From contig NZ_JAQYWD010000021.1 in assembly GCF_030145145.1 (NCBI RefSeq), forward strand, positions 1 through 64,000: 64,000 nucleotides of DNA. Reading direction: 5' to 3'. The notes below the pieces were generated by a model. That model saw only the letters and a list, made by a program, of their open reading frames with translations. It did not search any database and was not told the origin of the DNA. Source of the stretch: Desulfobacula sp. (lineage in GTDB: Bacteria; Desulfobacterota; Desulfobacteria; Desulfobacterales; Desulfobacteraceae). Shown here piece after piece: positions 1 through 8,842 of this stretch. How positions within the stretch are numbered: the stretch's first letter is position 1; each line of letters opens with the position of its first letter. The position numbers and the translations under genes were made by a program.

Positions 1-140
1 ACCGAGTTTTTCCGCCACAAGTGTAGCCCGGCATAGAGCCTGTCAACATAGCCCATCCAGCGAAGGAAAGGTAATCTGGTCTGAACGGGTATGGGATATT
101 CATAAAAAGTTACATGCGATTGCCCTGGATATTTACCGGT
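1..140 (-). pseudogene. Possible 5' remnant of a gene leaving the left edge
   Basis: One minus-strand frame stays open from the left edge back to a stop at 141-143 and reads like protein (ending ...RWMGYVDRLYAGLHLW...). It has no start codon upstream except an internal ATG at 56 and no clear ribosome site. It may be the beginning of a gene whose body lies outside the window, or a decayed copy. I do not recognise the product. The call rests only on the protein-like composition of the frame. Confidence 0.22.
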
Positions 141-441
141 TCATCTGTGTGTTTATATACAAGATTACCGGATAGGTCGGTGGGCCGTTATCGATAAAGG
201 AATGGCTATAGAATAAAAATAGCTCTGCTCTTTCCATTACATGGATAACGATGAAATCGAAAGATTTTTTATTTGATATTCCAACTCTCTTTTTGTATAG
301 TATTCGATATCACGTTGAACCGCCTTATGATTCAGTTCTGAAATGAAGATCGTTGTATAACCCTCCTGGTAAGGAAGCTTGTCCCTATCTTTTTTCCGTG
401 AAAAATCAACACTAAAACAATGGATAAAAAGGAGGAAGGTT
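141..441. other. Non-coding stretch before the CoA ligase
   Basis: AT-rich sequence with no convincing gene. The only feature I can place is the ribosome site GGAGG at 431-435 belonging to the ligase that starts at 442. No clear promoter or hairpin was seen. Confidence 0.4.
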
Positions 442-1761
442 ATGAAAAAAACACAAAGGTGCTGGAATGAAAAGATGGAAACATTAAGTGCCGATGAATT
501 CCATGCAGTCCAATCCGCAGCTTTACGGAAACAGCTGGCATATGTTGGAAAAAACTCTGCCTTTTACCGGGATAAATTTTCAGTCGCCAATTTTGATATC
601 AAGGATGTAAAAAGTATTGGTGACTTGAAAAAACTTCCATTTACGGTAAAGCAGGAACTTCGAGACAGTCTTGCAACACAAAAACCCCTGGGACGTCATG
701 CATCCACAGGGATTGAGAATGTCATTCGAGTGTATTCCACCAGCGGTACAACCGGCGTTCCCACCTATATCGGTCTTACCCGGAATGACAGGCTTTTATG
801 GCGCGAATCGGCAAACAGGGCCATGTGGACATGCGGTATGAGGCCCGAACATATTGTCCCGCTGCCCATTGGCACATTTTTTATTGCGGCATCCTATGGA
901 GAAGCCATTGAAAATCTTGGTTCAACCCTTGTCCCTGTTGGTGTCGGGGCAACGGATCGGCTGCTGGGGGCGATCCGGAACCTGGGTGCCAACTTTATTC
1001 TTTCAACCGCCTCATTTCCCTTTTATCTCATGGACTACTGCGAAAAAAAAGGCGTCGACACCCGGACACTTGGAATCAAGGGATTTATGGTAGGCGGCGA
1101 GCCTGGGGGCAGCATCCCTGAATTGAGGAAACAGGTGGAAGAGGGGTTTGGTGCCGTCGTCCGGGAAACCATGGGGAACGGGGATATCATGGGGCTTATG
1201 TGGGGTGAATGTGAATATAAAAACGGAATGCATTTTTTGGGTGCCGATACCTGCCATGTGGAAATCGTAAACCCTGACACAGGAGACGTACTGGATATTA
1301 AAAAAGGCATTAAAGGAGAGTTGGTCTACACCTCTCTGAACAGGGAATGCCAGCCGTTAATCCGTTTCAGATCACGGGATCATGTTAAAGTAATCCATAC
1401 AAATTGTGCCTGCGGGCGGACAGGTTTCTGCATTAAATGTATCGGAAGAACCGATGACATGATGATAATTTCAGGTGTAAATGTTTATCCTTCAGCCATC
1501 CGGGACGTTATAAGCAGCCTTTCACCAGATACCACAGGAGAAATCCTTATCCGTGTGGATGCCCCGTTACCCGCTGTAAAACCACCATTAAAAATAAAGG
1601 CAGAACATGGGGAGAAGGTAAAAGACCTTGAGGCATTAAAATCCAAGATCGAAACCCTGCTCAGGGAAAAGTTGATCTTCTCTTCTGATGTGACCCTTGT
1701 CAAACCCGGCACGCTTCCAAAATATGAATATAAGGCCATGCTGGTAGAAAAGAATTACTGA
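442..1761 (+). CDS. PaaK-family AMP-forming acyl/aryl-CoA ligase
   Basis: Predicted cytoplasmic ligase of 439 residues that activates a carboxylic acid with ATP and CoA through an acyl-adenylate. It belongs to the phenylacetate-CoA ligase (PaaK) branch of the ANL superfamily. The P-loop-like motif STSGTTGVPT, the adenylation motif around ETMGNGDIMG and the C-terminal hinge GRTDDMMIISGVNVYPS are all visible. A cysteine-rich segment before the hinge (CACGRTGFCIKC) extends the CxCGR usual in PaaK. The frame opens at a TTG at 379, but GGAGG at 431-435 sits correctly before ATG 442, so that start is used. The substrate is not evident: phenylacetate, an indole-acetate or another aryl acid are all possible, and no phenylacetate pathway genes are adjacent. 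Short degraded copies of both ends of this gene occur near 4.25 and 6.35 kb. Confidence 0.85.
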   Translation: MKKTQRCWNEKMETLSADEFHAVQSAALRKQLAYVGKNSAFYRDKFSVANFDIKDVKSIGDLKKLPFTVKQELRDSLATQKPLGRHASTGIENVIRVYSTSGTTGVPTYIGLTRNDRLLWRESANRAMWTCGMRPEHIVPLPIGTFFIAASYGEAIENLGSTLVPVGVGATDRLLGAIRNLGANFILSTASFPFYLMDYCEKKGVDTRTLGIKGFMVGGEPGGSIPELRKQVEEGFGAVVRETMGNGDIMGLMWGECEYKNGMHFLGADTCHVEIVNPDTGDVLDIKKGIKGELVYTSLNRECQPLIRFRSRDHVKVIHTNCACGRTGFCIKCIGRTDDMMIISGVNVYPSAIRDVISSLSPDTTGEILIRVDAPLPAVKPPLKIKAEHGEKVKDLEALKSKIETLLREKLIFSSDVTLVKPGTLPKYEYKAMLVEKNY

Positions 1762-1952
1762 TTCGGTATTTATGGTTCATACTCTGCGCCTTGTTTCAGT
1801 GAAAGAATTTCCTCGCTGACAAGCCGTGTGGGCAGCCTTGCCGTTGCAAATATTGAGGATCGTCTTTATCAGGTGCTCAGCAACGTGGTAAAAGAGCATG
1901 GCGCACGCAGTTCTCAAGGCGTGGTGATTCAGTTTCCCCTGACCCACGAAGA

Positions 1953-2972
1953 TCATGCTGTAATTCCGACCCGATCCTTTCCGGTATTTTTCACCCGGAA
2001 CATCGCCTGGTCGGCCAAGGCAAGCAACTCTTTGACATCACCTGCATGATCGGGAAAGGTTGCTACACCGAAACTGGCGGTTACCCGAATATTGCGGTCC
2101 CAGCGGGTCAGAAACGTGGTGGCTTTGATGGATTCTCGAATCTTTCGTGCGGTTTCGACGGCGTGAAAATTATCAGTATCCGGCAGCACCACCACGAACT
2201 CATCCCCGCCATATGCCACGGCAAAGGCATCATCACCAATACCCCCCCGGATCTTTTGGGCTACTTCCCGCAGGGCCCGGCTGCCATTTAAGTGCCCTTC
2301 CGTATCGACAACCGTCTTGAAATTATCGATGTCCATGAAAATAAGGGAAAAACAGCCCTTCCCGGCATTAAATTTCTGGACGAGGTCCTCCAGGGAATGA
2401 TAGAGATAGCGCTGGTTGTAAAGTCCGGTCAAGCTGTCCCGGATGGCCATATCCCGCATCTTTCTGTAACGGCGGGTATTCTCCATACCGATGGCCAGAT
2501 AGTCTGAAACCATGGTCAGCAATTCAAGGCTCATCTCATCCAGTGACCTGGGATTGACCATTTCCAGAACGCCCAGTGTACGTCCGGCAAATACGATGGG
2601 TACGCAAACCAGGGATTTTGTGCGATAACCGGACAACTCGTCCACTTTGCCATGAAAAAAATCGTAGTCCCTGACATCCTCCAGAACGAGCAGTTCCTGT
2701 TTTAGGGCACAGTGGCCGGCCGCACCCTGGCCGAGAGCCAGCCGGACATCTTTCACCAGTTCAAGATCGAGATCAATGCTCAACTCAAAGCGCAATGATT
2801 CGGTGGCTTCATCTAAGATCAGAAGCGACCAGGTTTCGGAAGGGAAGAGTTTGGAAATTTTTTCCATGATCCGTTCCAAAAGCCGATTCGGATCCAGCTC
2901 TGAAGTCAGCGCTTTCCCAAAATCCAGACAGCTAAGCAATAGTTCACGGCTTAATCTTTTACCCGTTTTCAT
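1953..2972 (-). CDS. GAF-GGDEF cyclic dinucleotide synthase, Hypr-type substitutions
   Basis: Soluble 339-residue signalling enzyme with a GAF domain (about 15-165) followed by a GGDEF domain (about 170-335). The catalytic YGGDEF is intact at 254-259 and the metal-binding aspartates lie in FMDIDNF (213-219). Two residues that read guanine in classical diguanylate cyclases are changed: the ND pair after FK is VD, and the Asp of GHxxGD is Ser231 (GHLNGS). The Asp-to-Ser change marks Hypr GGDEF enzymes such as Geobacter GSU1658, which make 3',3'-cGAMP. The RxxD inhibitory site expected five residues before GGDEF is absent (GDDA there). The frame extends to 3056, but an AGGGAG ribosome site precedes ATG 2972. 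The GAF ligand is unknown. No cyclic-dinucleotide riboswitch was recognised in the window. Confidence 0.88.
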   Translation of the reverse strand: MKTGKRLSRELLLSCLDFGKALTSELDPNRLLERIMEKISKLFPSETWSLLILDEATESLRFELSIDLDLELVKDVRLALGQGAAGHCALKQELLVLEDVRDYDFFHGKVDELSGYRTKSLVCVPIVFAGRTLGVLEMVNPRSLDEMSLELLTMVSDYLAIGMENTRRYRKMRDMAIRDSLTGLYNQRYLYHSLEDLVQKFNAGKGCFSLIFMDIDNFKTVVDTEGHLNGSRALREVAQKIRGGIGDDAFAVAYGGDEFVVVLPDTDNFHAVETARKIRESIKATTFLTRWDRNIRVTASFGVATFPDHAGDVKELLALADQAMFRVKNTGKDRVGITA

Positions 2973-3329
2973 TTTTACTCCCTGTTGACGAGGCTCAGAA
3001 ATTGCTATTATTAGTCCGCCTGAAAACATTGTTGACCATAAAACCATGAGTGTCAACTCTCACCGTTTATTTTTTCAAGAACCTTGCTCAGATTCAGATG
3101 TAAATTGATTTTTCAATCCCTTTACATTATGAATAAACATTGATATGCCTTCCGTCGGATAAATCCAATGCCCAGATGGGAAAGCATTGTACATGATCCT
3201 GTTTTTTACTTAGACAAATGATCAAACGCCGGATTGACAATTGTTATGAAAATGTTAACAATCGCGCCGGCTATATTTGGCCTGTACGAATGCCAAGATA
3301 TGTCATATGAAAGGTCAAAAAAATTGAAT

Positions 3330-4211
3330 ATGCTTTCAAGTTCGGAATTGACTCGCAAGATTATAGATAAAGCAAAATCCCTGGGCGCATCCCTGGCAGG
3401 GGTTGCCAGCATTGAATCTTTGAAAAATTCACCTTCCCACAAACTGTATCCTAAAATTGGGATGAATCTAAATGAGCATTTTGCTGATACGAAAGAGGAT
3501 CTCAACATTGCCAATGTATTTTGGCCAGCGGATGCCGTTTCAGCAGTGGTGATCGGGATTGAACACAAAGCCGAGGAAGCGCATCTTGACTGGTGGGACG
3601 GCAAAGGAACACCAGGCAACCGTATCCTGATAAAAACAAACAATACATTGTCCGAATGGATTGAGAATACATTTCCTGTCAAAACCTATAATCTGCCATA
3701 TTTTGTAGAAAAAGGCGGCATCTTTTTAAAAGATGCTGCCGTGATTGCCGGTTTGGGATATATAGGAAAAAACAACCTTGTGATTACGCCCGAATATGGC
3801 CCCCGTATCCGCTTCAGGGCTCTATTGTTGAACAAAAAAGCAACCTCAACCGGTCCCCTTGAATTCAATCCGTGCGAAAACTGCGGGCAGCCCTGCCGTA
3901 AAGCATGTCCGGCAAACGCTTTTCAAACCACCGTTTATTCGGCCAAGGATTTGGGGCAATCGATATTACCTGGCATCAATGGTACATATGATCGGGTTAG
4001 CTGCAATATAAAAATGGATAAAGATATTGACGAAGCTGCCATGATGATACCGGCGCATGATAAAAACCAACAGGAAATTCGTCAGTTGATTGAAGAATTT
4101 GAAAAAAGTCATATAAAAACACCGAACGGTGATCAACCCTTTAAGTATTGTGTCAAGTATTGCAGAAAATGTGAATTAAGTTGCCCGGTTGGATTGCCGG
4201 CAAGACCCTGA
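3330..4211 (+). CDS. QueG-like [4Fe-4S] protein (epoxyqueuosine reductase-related)
   Basis: Predicted soluble iron-sulfur protein of about 293 residues. The C-terminal half carries two ferredoxin-like cysteine groups, CENCGQPCRKACP and CVKYCRKCELSCPVG, enough for two [4Fe-4S] clusters. The N-terminal half, with YFVEKGGIFLKDAAVIAGLGYIGKNNL, resembles the cobalamin-binding region of epoxyqueuosine reductase and related corrinoid proteins. It is shorter than true QueG and lacks the HEAT repeats, so a role in queuosine synthesis is not implied; such stand-alone paralogues are common in anaerobes. The start is uncertain. Several in-frame starts lie between 3234 and 3330. AAAGG at 3310-3313 could serve ATG 3330 or a TTG at 3324, and homology-like sequence begins just after. 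Confidence 0.7.
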   Translation: MLSSSELTRKIIDKAKSLGASLAGVASIESLKNSPSHKLYPKIGMNLNEHFADTKEDLNIANVFWPADAVSAVVIGIEHKAEEAHLDWWDGKGTPGNRILIKTNNTLSEWIENTFPVKTYNLPYFVEKGGIFLKDAAVIAGLGYIGKNNLVITPEYGPRIRFRALLLNKKATSTGPLEFNPCENCGQPCRKACPANAFQTTVYSAKDLGQSILPGINGTYDRVSCNIKMDKDIDEAAMMIPAHDKNQQEIRQLIEEFEKSHIKTPNGDQPFKYCVKYCRKCELSCPVGLPARP

Positions 4212-4237
4212 CCTATTCAGATGATCCGTCACGCGAA

Positions 4238-4280
4238 CATGGATATAAGGCCATGCTCGTGGAAAAAACCACTGATCATC
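4238..4280 (+). pseudogene. Remnant of the 3' end of the PaaK-like ligase gene
   Basis: About 40 bases match the last codons of the ligase gene that ends at 1761: the reading ...GYKAMLVEK... repeats ...YKAMLVEK... at the DNA level with only a few changes. No ligase sequence precedes it, because the Fe-S gene ends at 4211. It is therefore a stray duplicate of a gene tail rather than a working gene. Confidence 0.6.
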
Positions 4281-4397
4281 CCGGTCAAAGAGAACTGGAT
4301 CATATTTTTGTTCAAGGCCAAGCCTGGTGGTGGCCGGAGAGGATCTCAATAACAGGAAACCTGAAAGGGTTGATCCACCCCGGCAATCATCATCCGA

Positions 4398-6047
4398 TTA
4401 ATGATCGTACTGGGCCCGAATATCTTTTTTACTGATTTTACCCACACTGGTTTTAGGAATCACCGCGTCCATGACAATTTGGGATGGAACCCCATATTTG
4501 GGAATAACACCTTTTTCCACAAAGGTCATGCAGAACTCCCGGATATCCGATGCTGTAACCTTGTCCTGGAATCCATCCTTCAGCATCACCATTGCCAGGG
4601 GACGTTCCCCCCACTTTTCATCTGCGATACCCACCACGGCCACTTCATTTACAGCGTCATGCTGACTGATGATATCTTCAAGTTCAAGGGAGGAAATCCA
4701 TTCTCCACCGGTTTTGATGACATCTTTTAAGCGGTCTGTGATTCTCAAATACCCTTCACCATCCATAACCCCAATATCCCCGGTATGGAGCCAGCCATTT
4801 TCCCAGAGTTCTTCACTTTTTACCGCATCCTTGACATACCCCTGGGAGAGCCAGGGGGCCCTTGCCACAACCTCTCCAGGCGTTTTTCCGTCATGGGCCA
4901 GGGGATTTCCGGCCATATCAACAATTTCAAGCTGGACATTGGGAACCGGAAGACCGGTTTTACAACGAATGTCAATTTGTTCGTCTACGGTCCATTCCAT
5001 CATATGGGGTTTGATATTTGCCAGGGTAAGCAGGGGGCAGGTTTCCGACATGCCATATCCGGTATATAGATTGATCCCATGTTTCATCGCTTCTTTACAT
5101 AGCCCTTTGGACAGGGCGGACCCGCCGATAATGACTTTCCAACCCTTAAGATCCAGATGGTTGATGGCCGGGCTTGTGACCAGCATATTCATGATGGTGG
5201 GCACGCAATGGGAATAGGTCACTTTTTCACTGACAATGAGTTTGAGCAGCATTTCCGGCTCATATCTGCCCGGGTAAACCTGCTTGGCTCCCAGCAGGGT
5301 CATGAGATAAGGCATGCCCCAGGCATGGACATGGAACATGGGGGTCATGGGCATGTACACATCGGAAGAAGTGATATTGGCCTGGGATTGATAGGCACAA
5401 AGACCTGACATGGCGCCATAGGTGTGAAGCACAATCTGGCGGTGGCTGAAAAATACCCCCTTGGGCAGACCCGTGGTGCCGGTGGTGTAAAAGGTGGTGG
5501 CCATGGTGTTTTCATCAAAATCAGGAAAATCATACACATCCGCTGCTCCGGATACAAGGGCTTCATATTCTCCGACAAAATCAAGACCGGATTCCGGCGG
5601 ACTGGGCTTGTCTGCCAGCAGGACTACCTGTTTTACGGTTTTAAATTGATCTTTCACGGATGCCAGAAGGGGCACAAAATCTTCGTTTACAAGGATAACA
5701 TCATCTTCCGCATGATTGATGGTATAGATCAGTTGTTCAGATGTCAGGCGGATATTGATGGTGTGCAGGACCGCCCCCATCATGGGAACGGCAAAAAAGC
5801 ATTCCAGGTATCGGTGGGAATCCCAGTCCATGACAGCAACGGTATCCCCGGGTTTAACCCCCAGCGATTCAAGCATGTTGGCCAGCTTTTTAACCCTTTT
5901 ACCAAATGTGGCATACGAATACCGAAGCACATCCCTATAGACGATTTCCTGGTTGGGAGAATAGATCAGCGGTGTATTTAAAATGTTTTTAATCAGCAGC
6001 GGATAATGATATGCACTGGGGGTTGGGGTAATTATTTTTGTTGTCAT
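4398..6047 (-). CDS. Fatty-acyl-CoA synthetase (AMP-forming, AlkK/FadD-like)
   Basis: Predicted 549-residue ligase that converts medium- or long-chain fatty acids to CoA thioesters for beta-oxidation. ANL motifs are complete: TTFYTTGTTGLPKG (ATP P-loop), GYGMSETCP (adenylate binding), GWLHTGDIG and the hinge RLKDVIKTGGEWISS. The C-terminal lysine region IPKTSVGKISKK is present. The frame runs to 6113, but AAGGAGGT sits just upstream of ATG 6047, which is the chosen start. It is probably transcribed alone. It would feed the beta-oxidation operon at 31.6-35.7 kb, although the two are far apart. Chain-length preference cannot be read from sequence by eye. Confidence 0.9.
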   Translation of the reverse strand: MTTKIITPTPSAYHYPLLIKNILNTPLIYSPNQEIVYRDVLRYSYATFGKRVKKLANMLESLGVKPGDTVAVMDWDSHRYLECFFAVPMMGAVLHTINIRLTSEQLIYTINHAEDDVILVNEDFVPLLASVKDQFKTVKQVVLLADKPSPPESGLDFVGEYEALVSGAADVYDFPDFDENTMATTFYTTGTTGLPKGVFFSHRQIVLHTYGAMSGLCAYQSQANITSSDVYMPMTPMFHVHAWGMPYLMTLLGAKQVYPGRYEPEMLLKLIVSEKVTYSHCVPTIMNMLVTSPAINHLDLKGWKVIIGGSALSKGLCKEAMKHGINLYTGYGMSETCPLLTLANIKPHMMEWTVDEQIDIRCKTGLPVPNVQLEIVDMAGNPLAHDGKTPGEVVARAPWLSQGYVKDAVKSEELWENGWLHTGDIGVMDGEGYLRITDRLKDVIKTGGEWISSLELEDIISQHDAVNEVAVVGIADEKWGERPLAMVMLKDGFQDKVTASDIREFCMTFVEKGVIPKYGVPSQIVMDAVIPKTSVGKISKKDIRAQYDH

Positions 6048-6329
6048 GCGACCTCCTTGGTTGCGGGTTTTTAAAAAAAGCTTTCTTGAACCATTTTCAG
6101 GATCGTGCGGCATTTCACTCCCGGGAGTTTTTAATCAGCACCAAAATAGAACGTCCCATGCAGCAATGATTTGCTGAAAGATTTCGATTCAACGGCTTAA
6201 ACTGATGCGTCGAATATAAAGAATATAAGAAAGGAGGTAAATCAGTGAAAAAACCATTATGGTGTATGGAAAAAACGCAACCCCTTGTAGGCAAATCACC
6301 TACAAAGGGCCCTTGATTTGTTCTCTAAA

Positions 6330-6401
6330 AAATGGAACCATTAAGTACCGATGAATACCTGCAGTCCAATCCGCAGCGTTACGGAAACAGCTGACATATC
6401 T
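6330..6401 (+). pseudogene. Remnant of the 5' end of the PaaK-like ligase gene
   Basis: This segment matches codons near the start of the ligase gene (about 471-545) over roughly 70 bases with few differences, including the run GCAGTCCAATCCGCAG and ACGGAAACAGCTG. A small deletion and a stop codon break the frame. Together with the tail fragment near 4.25 kb it suggests a second ligase copy or a rearrangement that has since decayed. Confidence 0.7.
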
Positions 6402-6643
6402 TCGTCCATATTTTCGCTTGGATAAAATGGTGCGGTTCTGTTTTTGGTTTCACGGTTCCAGTAAAAAGTGATCCTTTCACGACTGTCTATCTGTTCAGTT
6501 GACGGCAGGTCTTTTAACCGCTCAAAGATCTTGATTTTACCGTCAGGTTGCAGTCCAACCAGCAAACACAAAGAAATTCCCGGAGCCCCTTTTATTGATT
6601 CGCCGGCTGCTTTATGGTAGTGAATACCGTATTGGATGAACAT
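6341..6643 (-). pseudogene. Doubtful 100-codon frame, possibly a gene fragment
   Basis: The first 80 or so codons (HYHKAAGESIKG, SLCLLVGLQPDGKIKIFE, STEQIDSRERITFYW) read like real protein. The last part runs antisense across the PaaK 5' remnant, so the tail is not native. I do not recognise the family. A decaying fragment is more likely than a working gene. Confidence 0.3.
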
Positions 6644-6799
6644 TCAAAAGAAAATAAAATGGACCCTGTAAAAAAAGAAATTTTTAAAAATAAATATCCC
6701 GGATATTTTTATTGAATCCTTTTGTGGGATAAGGCATATGACGGCTCCGGGGCCATGACATTGGCTTTATATGAGTGAATTTTTTAAAAGGAATCCAAT

Positions 6800-8704
6800 A
6801 TGGATGACCGGAAAATAAAACGCAAACTTGCCGCCATTTTTTCAGCTGATGTCAAAGATTACAGCCGGCTCATGGGGAATAATGAGATTGAAACCATAAA
6901 ATCCATTAAAGCCTGTCGAGAATTGCTTTTCCAAAAAATTTCTGATCACTATGGCCGGGTTGTTGATTCTCCCGGTGACAATATCCTGGCCGAATTTTCA
7001 AGCGTTACGGATGCTGTGGCCTGTGCCGTAGAAATTCAGACGGCATTGGCAGCGCATAATAAGGATCTTCCGGATGATCGAAAAATGGAATTCAGAGTGG
7101 GTATCAACCTTGGAGATATTATCGAGGATGATGAAAGAATTTATGGAGATGGAATAAATATTGCCGCCAGGCTTGAAGGACTAGCTGCAAGTCGTGGTAT
7201 CTGTATTTCCGGATCTGCCTATGATCAGGTCAAAAACAAATTGCCTTTTGGGTATGAATTTTCAGGCACCCAAAAGTTGAAAAATATTTCCGAGCCCGTG
7301 CTGGTATACAGGGTTCTGACTGATCCGGAATCGGCAGGAATACTCAAATACAAATGCATTAAAGATGATCCAAAATACAAGCGCAGAAAACGTATTATTG
7401 CAGGGTTTATTTTTGTCTTTCTCATGGTTGGGGCCAGTCTCCAGTTTAAGGAAAACACCCCTTTTAATTCGGGTAAACACCGAAAAATCATCAAACAGAC
7501 TTTGATGAGCCTGAAAATCCCTGACAAACCGTCCATTGCCGTATTACCCTTTGTTAATATGAGTGGAGACAAAGAGCAGGAATACTTTTCCGATGGATTT
7601 ACTGAAGATTTGATCACGGATTTATCCAAGGTCTCAGGACTTTTTGTGATCGCCCGCAATTCTGTATTTTTCTATAAAAACAAACCGGTAAAGATTGATG
7701 AAATCGGCCATGACCTGGGCGTAAAATATGTTCTGGAAGGCAGTGTCAGAAAGGTGGGGGAAAGTGTCCGCATTACGGCTCAACTCATTGATTCAAAAAC
7801 GGAAGGTCATCTCTGGGCTGAACGGTATGACCGTGATTTAAAAGATATTTTCTCCCTGCAGGACGAGGTGCGTGAAAAAATCGTCTCAGCTCTGGCAGTC
7901 CAGATGACCAGTGATGACAAAAAACGGATCAGTATGAAGGATACAAATAATCTTCAAGCCTATGATTATTATCTGAAGGCCAATGGATTATGCAGCACAA
8001 TGGATCTTGATAAATTGGCCCAGGGCCGGGTGCAGCTGCAAAAGGCCATTGACCTGGATCCTAATTTTGCCAAGGCATATGCAGCCATGGGGAAAACATT
8101 TTTTACCCAATGGGTTTTCGGACCGGACAAGGATCCGGCAATTTTAACCAAAGTCTTTGAATGGGCTAAAAAAGCAATTAAAATCAATCCCGATGAACCA
8201 TCCGGCTATAGTATCCTGTCCCATTATTATCTGTGGACCAAACAGCATGATGCCGGTATTGAAGAAATAAAAAAAGCCATCGCCCTTGATCCGAATAACC
8301 CGGAGTGGCAGGCATCTTATGGCGAGTTACTGACCCATTCAAACCAGCCTGAGCAGGGAATTCTCCTCTTGAAAAAAGCAATGCGGCTGGATCCCAAACA
8401 TCCTGTCTGGTATATGTATGGCCTGGGACATGCCTATTTTCTAATACAGGATTATGACCAGGCCATTGTAACCCTGGAAAAAGCCGTGGAAAAGGCCCCG
8501 GATTTCTGGCCCTCTTATCTGCTGCTGGCAACGGCCTATGATGCCAGGGGAATGAAAGAAAAATCCAGGAAGGCGTTAGAAAACGCGTTAAAAGAAAACA
8601 AAAATCTTCCCAATGAAAAATGGGAAGATCTGCTGCCCTATAAAGATCCTGCAGCTGGAAAACAAACCATGGAAGCATTAAAAAAGCTGGGGTTTTACAA
8701 ATAG
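6800..8704 (+). CDS. Class III adenylyl cyclase fused to TolB-like domain and TPRs
   Basis: A 634-residue inner-membrane protein. The N-terminal catalytic domain (about 8-175) has the class III metal aspartates D17 (FSADVKDYS) and D60 (SPGDNIL) and the transition-state pair N120/R124 (GINIAARLEG), so it should be active. A single transmembrane helix (about 197-216) follows. Next comes a TolB-N-like domain beginning PSIAVLPFVNMSGD (about 243-370), typically used with DNA-binding or cyclase regulators of this build, and then C-terminal tetratricopeptide repeats (about 420-620). ATG 6800 has an AAAAGG ribosome site. With one helix, the cyclase and the TolB/TPR part should lie on opposite membrane faces, the latter as sensor. 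The signal sensed and the cAMP effector are not in the window. Confidence 0.88.
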   Translation: MDDRKIKRKLAAIFSADVKDYSRLMGNNEIETIKSIKACRELLFQKISDHYGRVVDSPGDNILAEFSSVTDAVACAVEIQTALAAHNKDLPDDRKMEFRVGINLGDIIEDDERIYGDGINIAARLEGLAASRGICISGSAYDQVKNKLPFGYEFSGTQKLKNISEPVLVYRVLTDPESAGILKYKCIKDDPKYKRRKRIIAGFIFVFLMVGASLQFKENTPFNSGKHRKIIKQTLMSLKIPDKPSIAVLPFVNMSGDKEQEYFSDGFTEDLITDLSKVSGLFVIARNSVFFYKNKPVKIDEIGHDLGVKYVLEGSVRKVGESVRITAQLIDSKTEGHLWAERYDRDLKDIFSLQDEVREKIVSALAVQMTSDDKKRISMKDTNNLQAYDYYLKANGLCSTMDLDKLAQGRVQLQKAIDLDPNFAKAYAAMGKTFFTQWVFGPDKDPAILTKVFEWAKKAIKINPDEPSGYSILSHYYLWTKQHDAGIEEIKKAIALDPNNPEWQASYGELLTHSNQPEQGILLLKKAMRLDPKHPVWYMYGLGHAYFLIQDYDQAIVTLEKAVEKAPDFWPSYLLLATAYDARGMKEKSRKALENALKENKNLPNEKWEDLLPYKDPAAGKQTMEALKKLGFYK

Positions 8705-8842
8705 TCAATGGCACAGCCCTGCAATACCAAAGGTTATAATAAAAACCATCCTATCATTCCCCTATATTTTCAATTAATCTGTTTTTCCATGCTTAACTCC
8801 GGTCTATTTAAAACCATTTGTGAACTTAAAAAATACCGTTCT

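Larger units (their letters stand above)
6048..6799. other. 750-bp stretch with gene remnants only
   Basis: It holds the divergent upstream regions of the ligase (minus) and cyclase (plus). It also holds a decayed 5' fragment of the PaaK-like gene (6330-6401) and an unexplained 100-codon minus-strand frame (6341-6643). An AAGGAGGT followed by GTG at 6245 starts a frame that soon stops. Overall it looks like degraded coding DNA. Confidence 0.45.

Noticed and set aside
5424-5981. 185-codon plus-strand frame
   Set aside because: Antisense to the well-supported fatty-acyl-CoA synthetase; no ribosome site and low-complexity composition.
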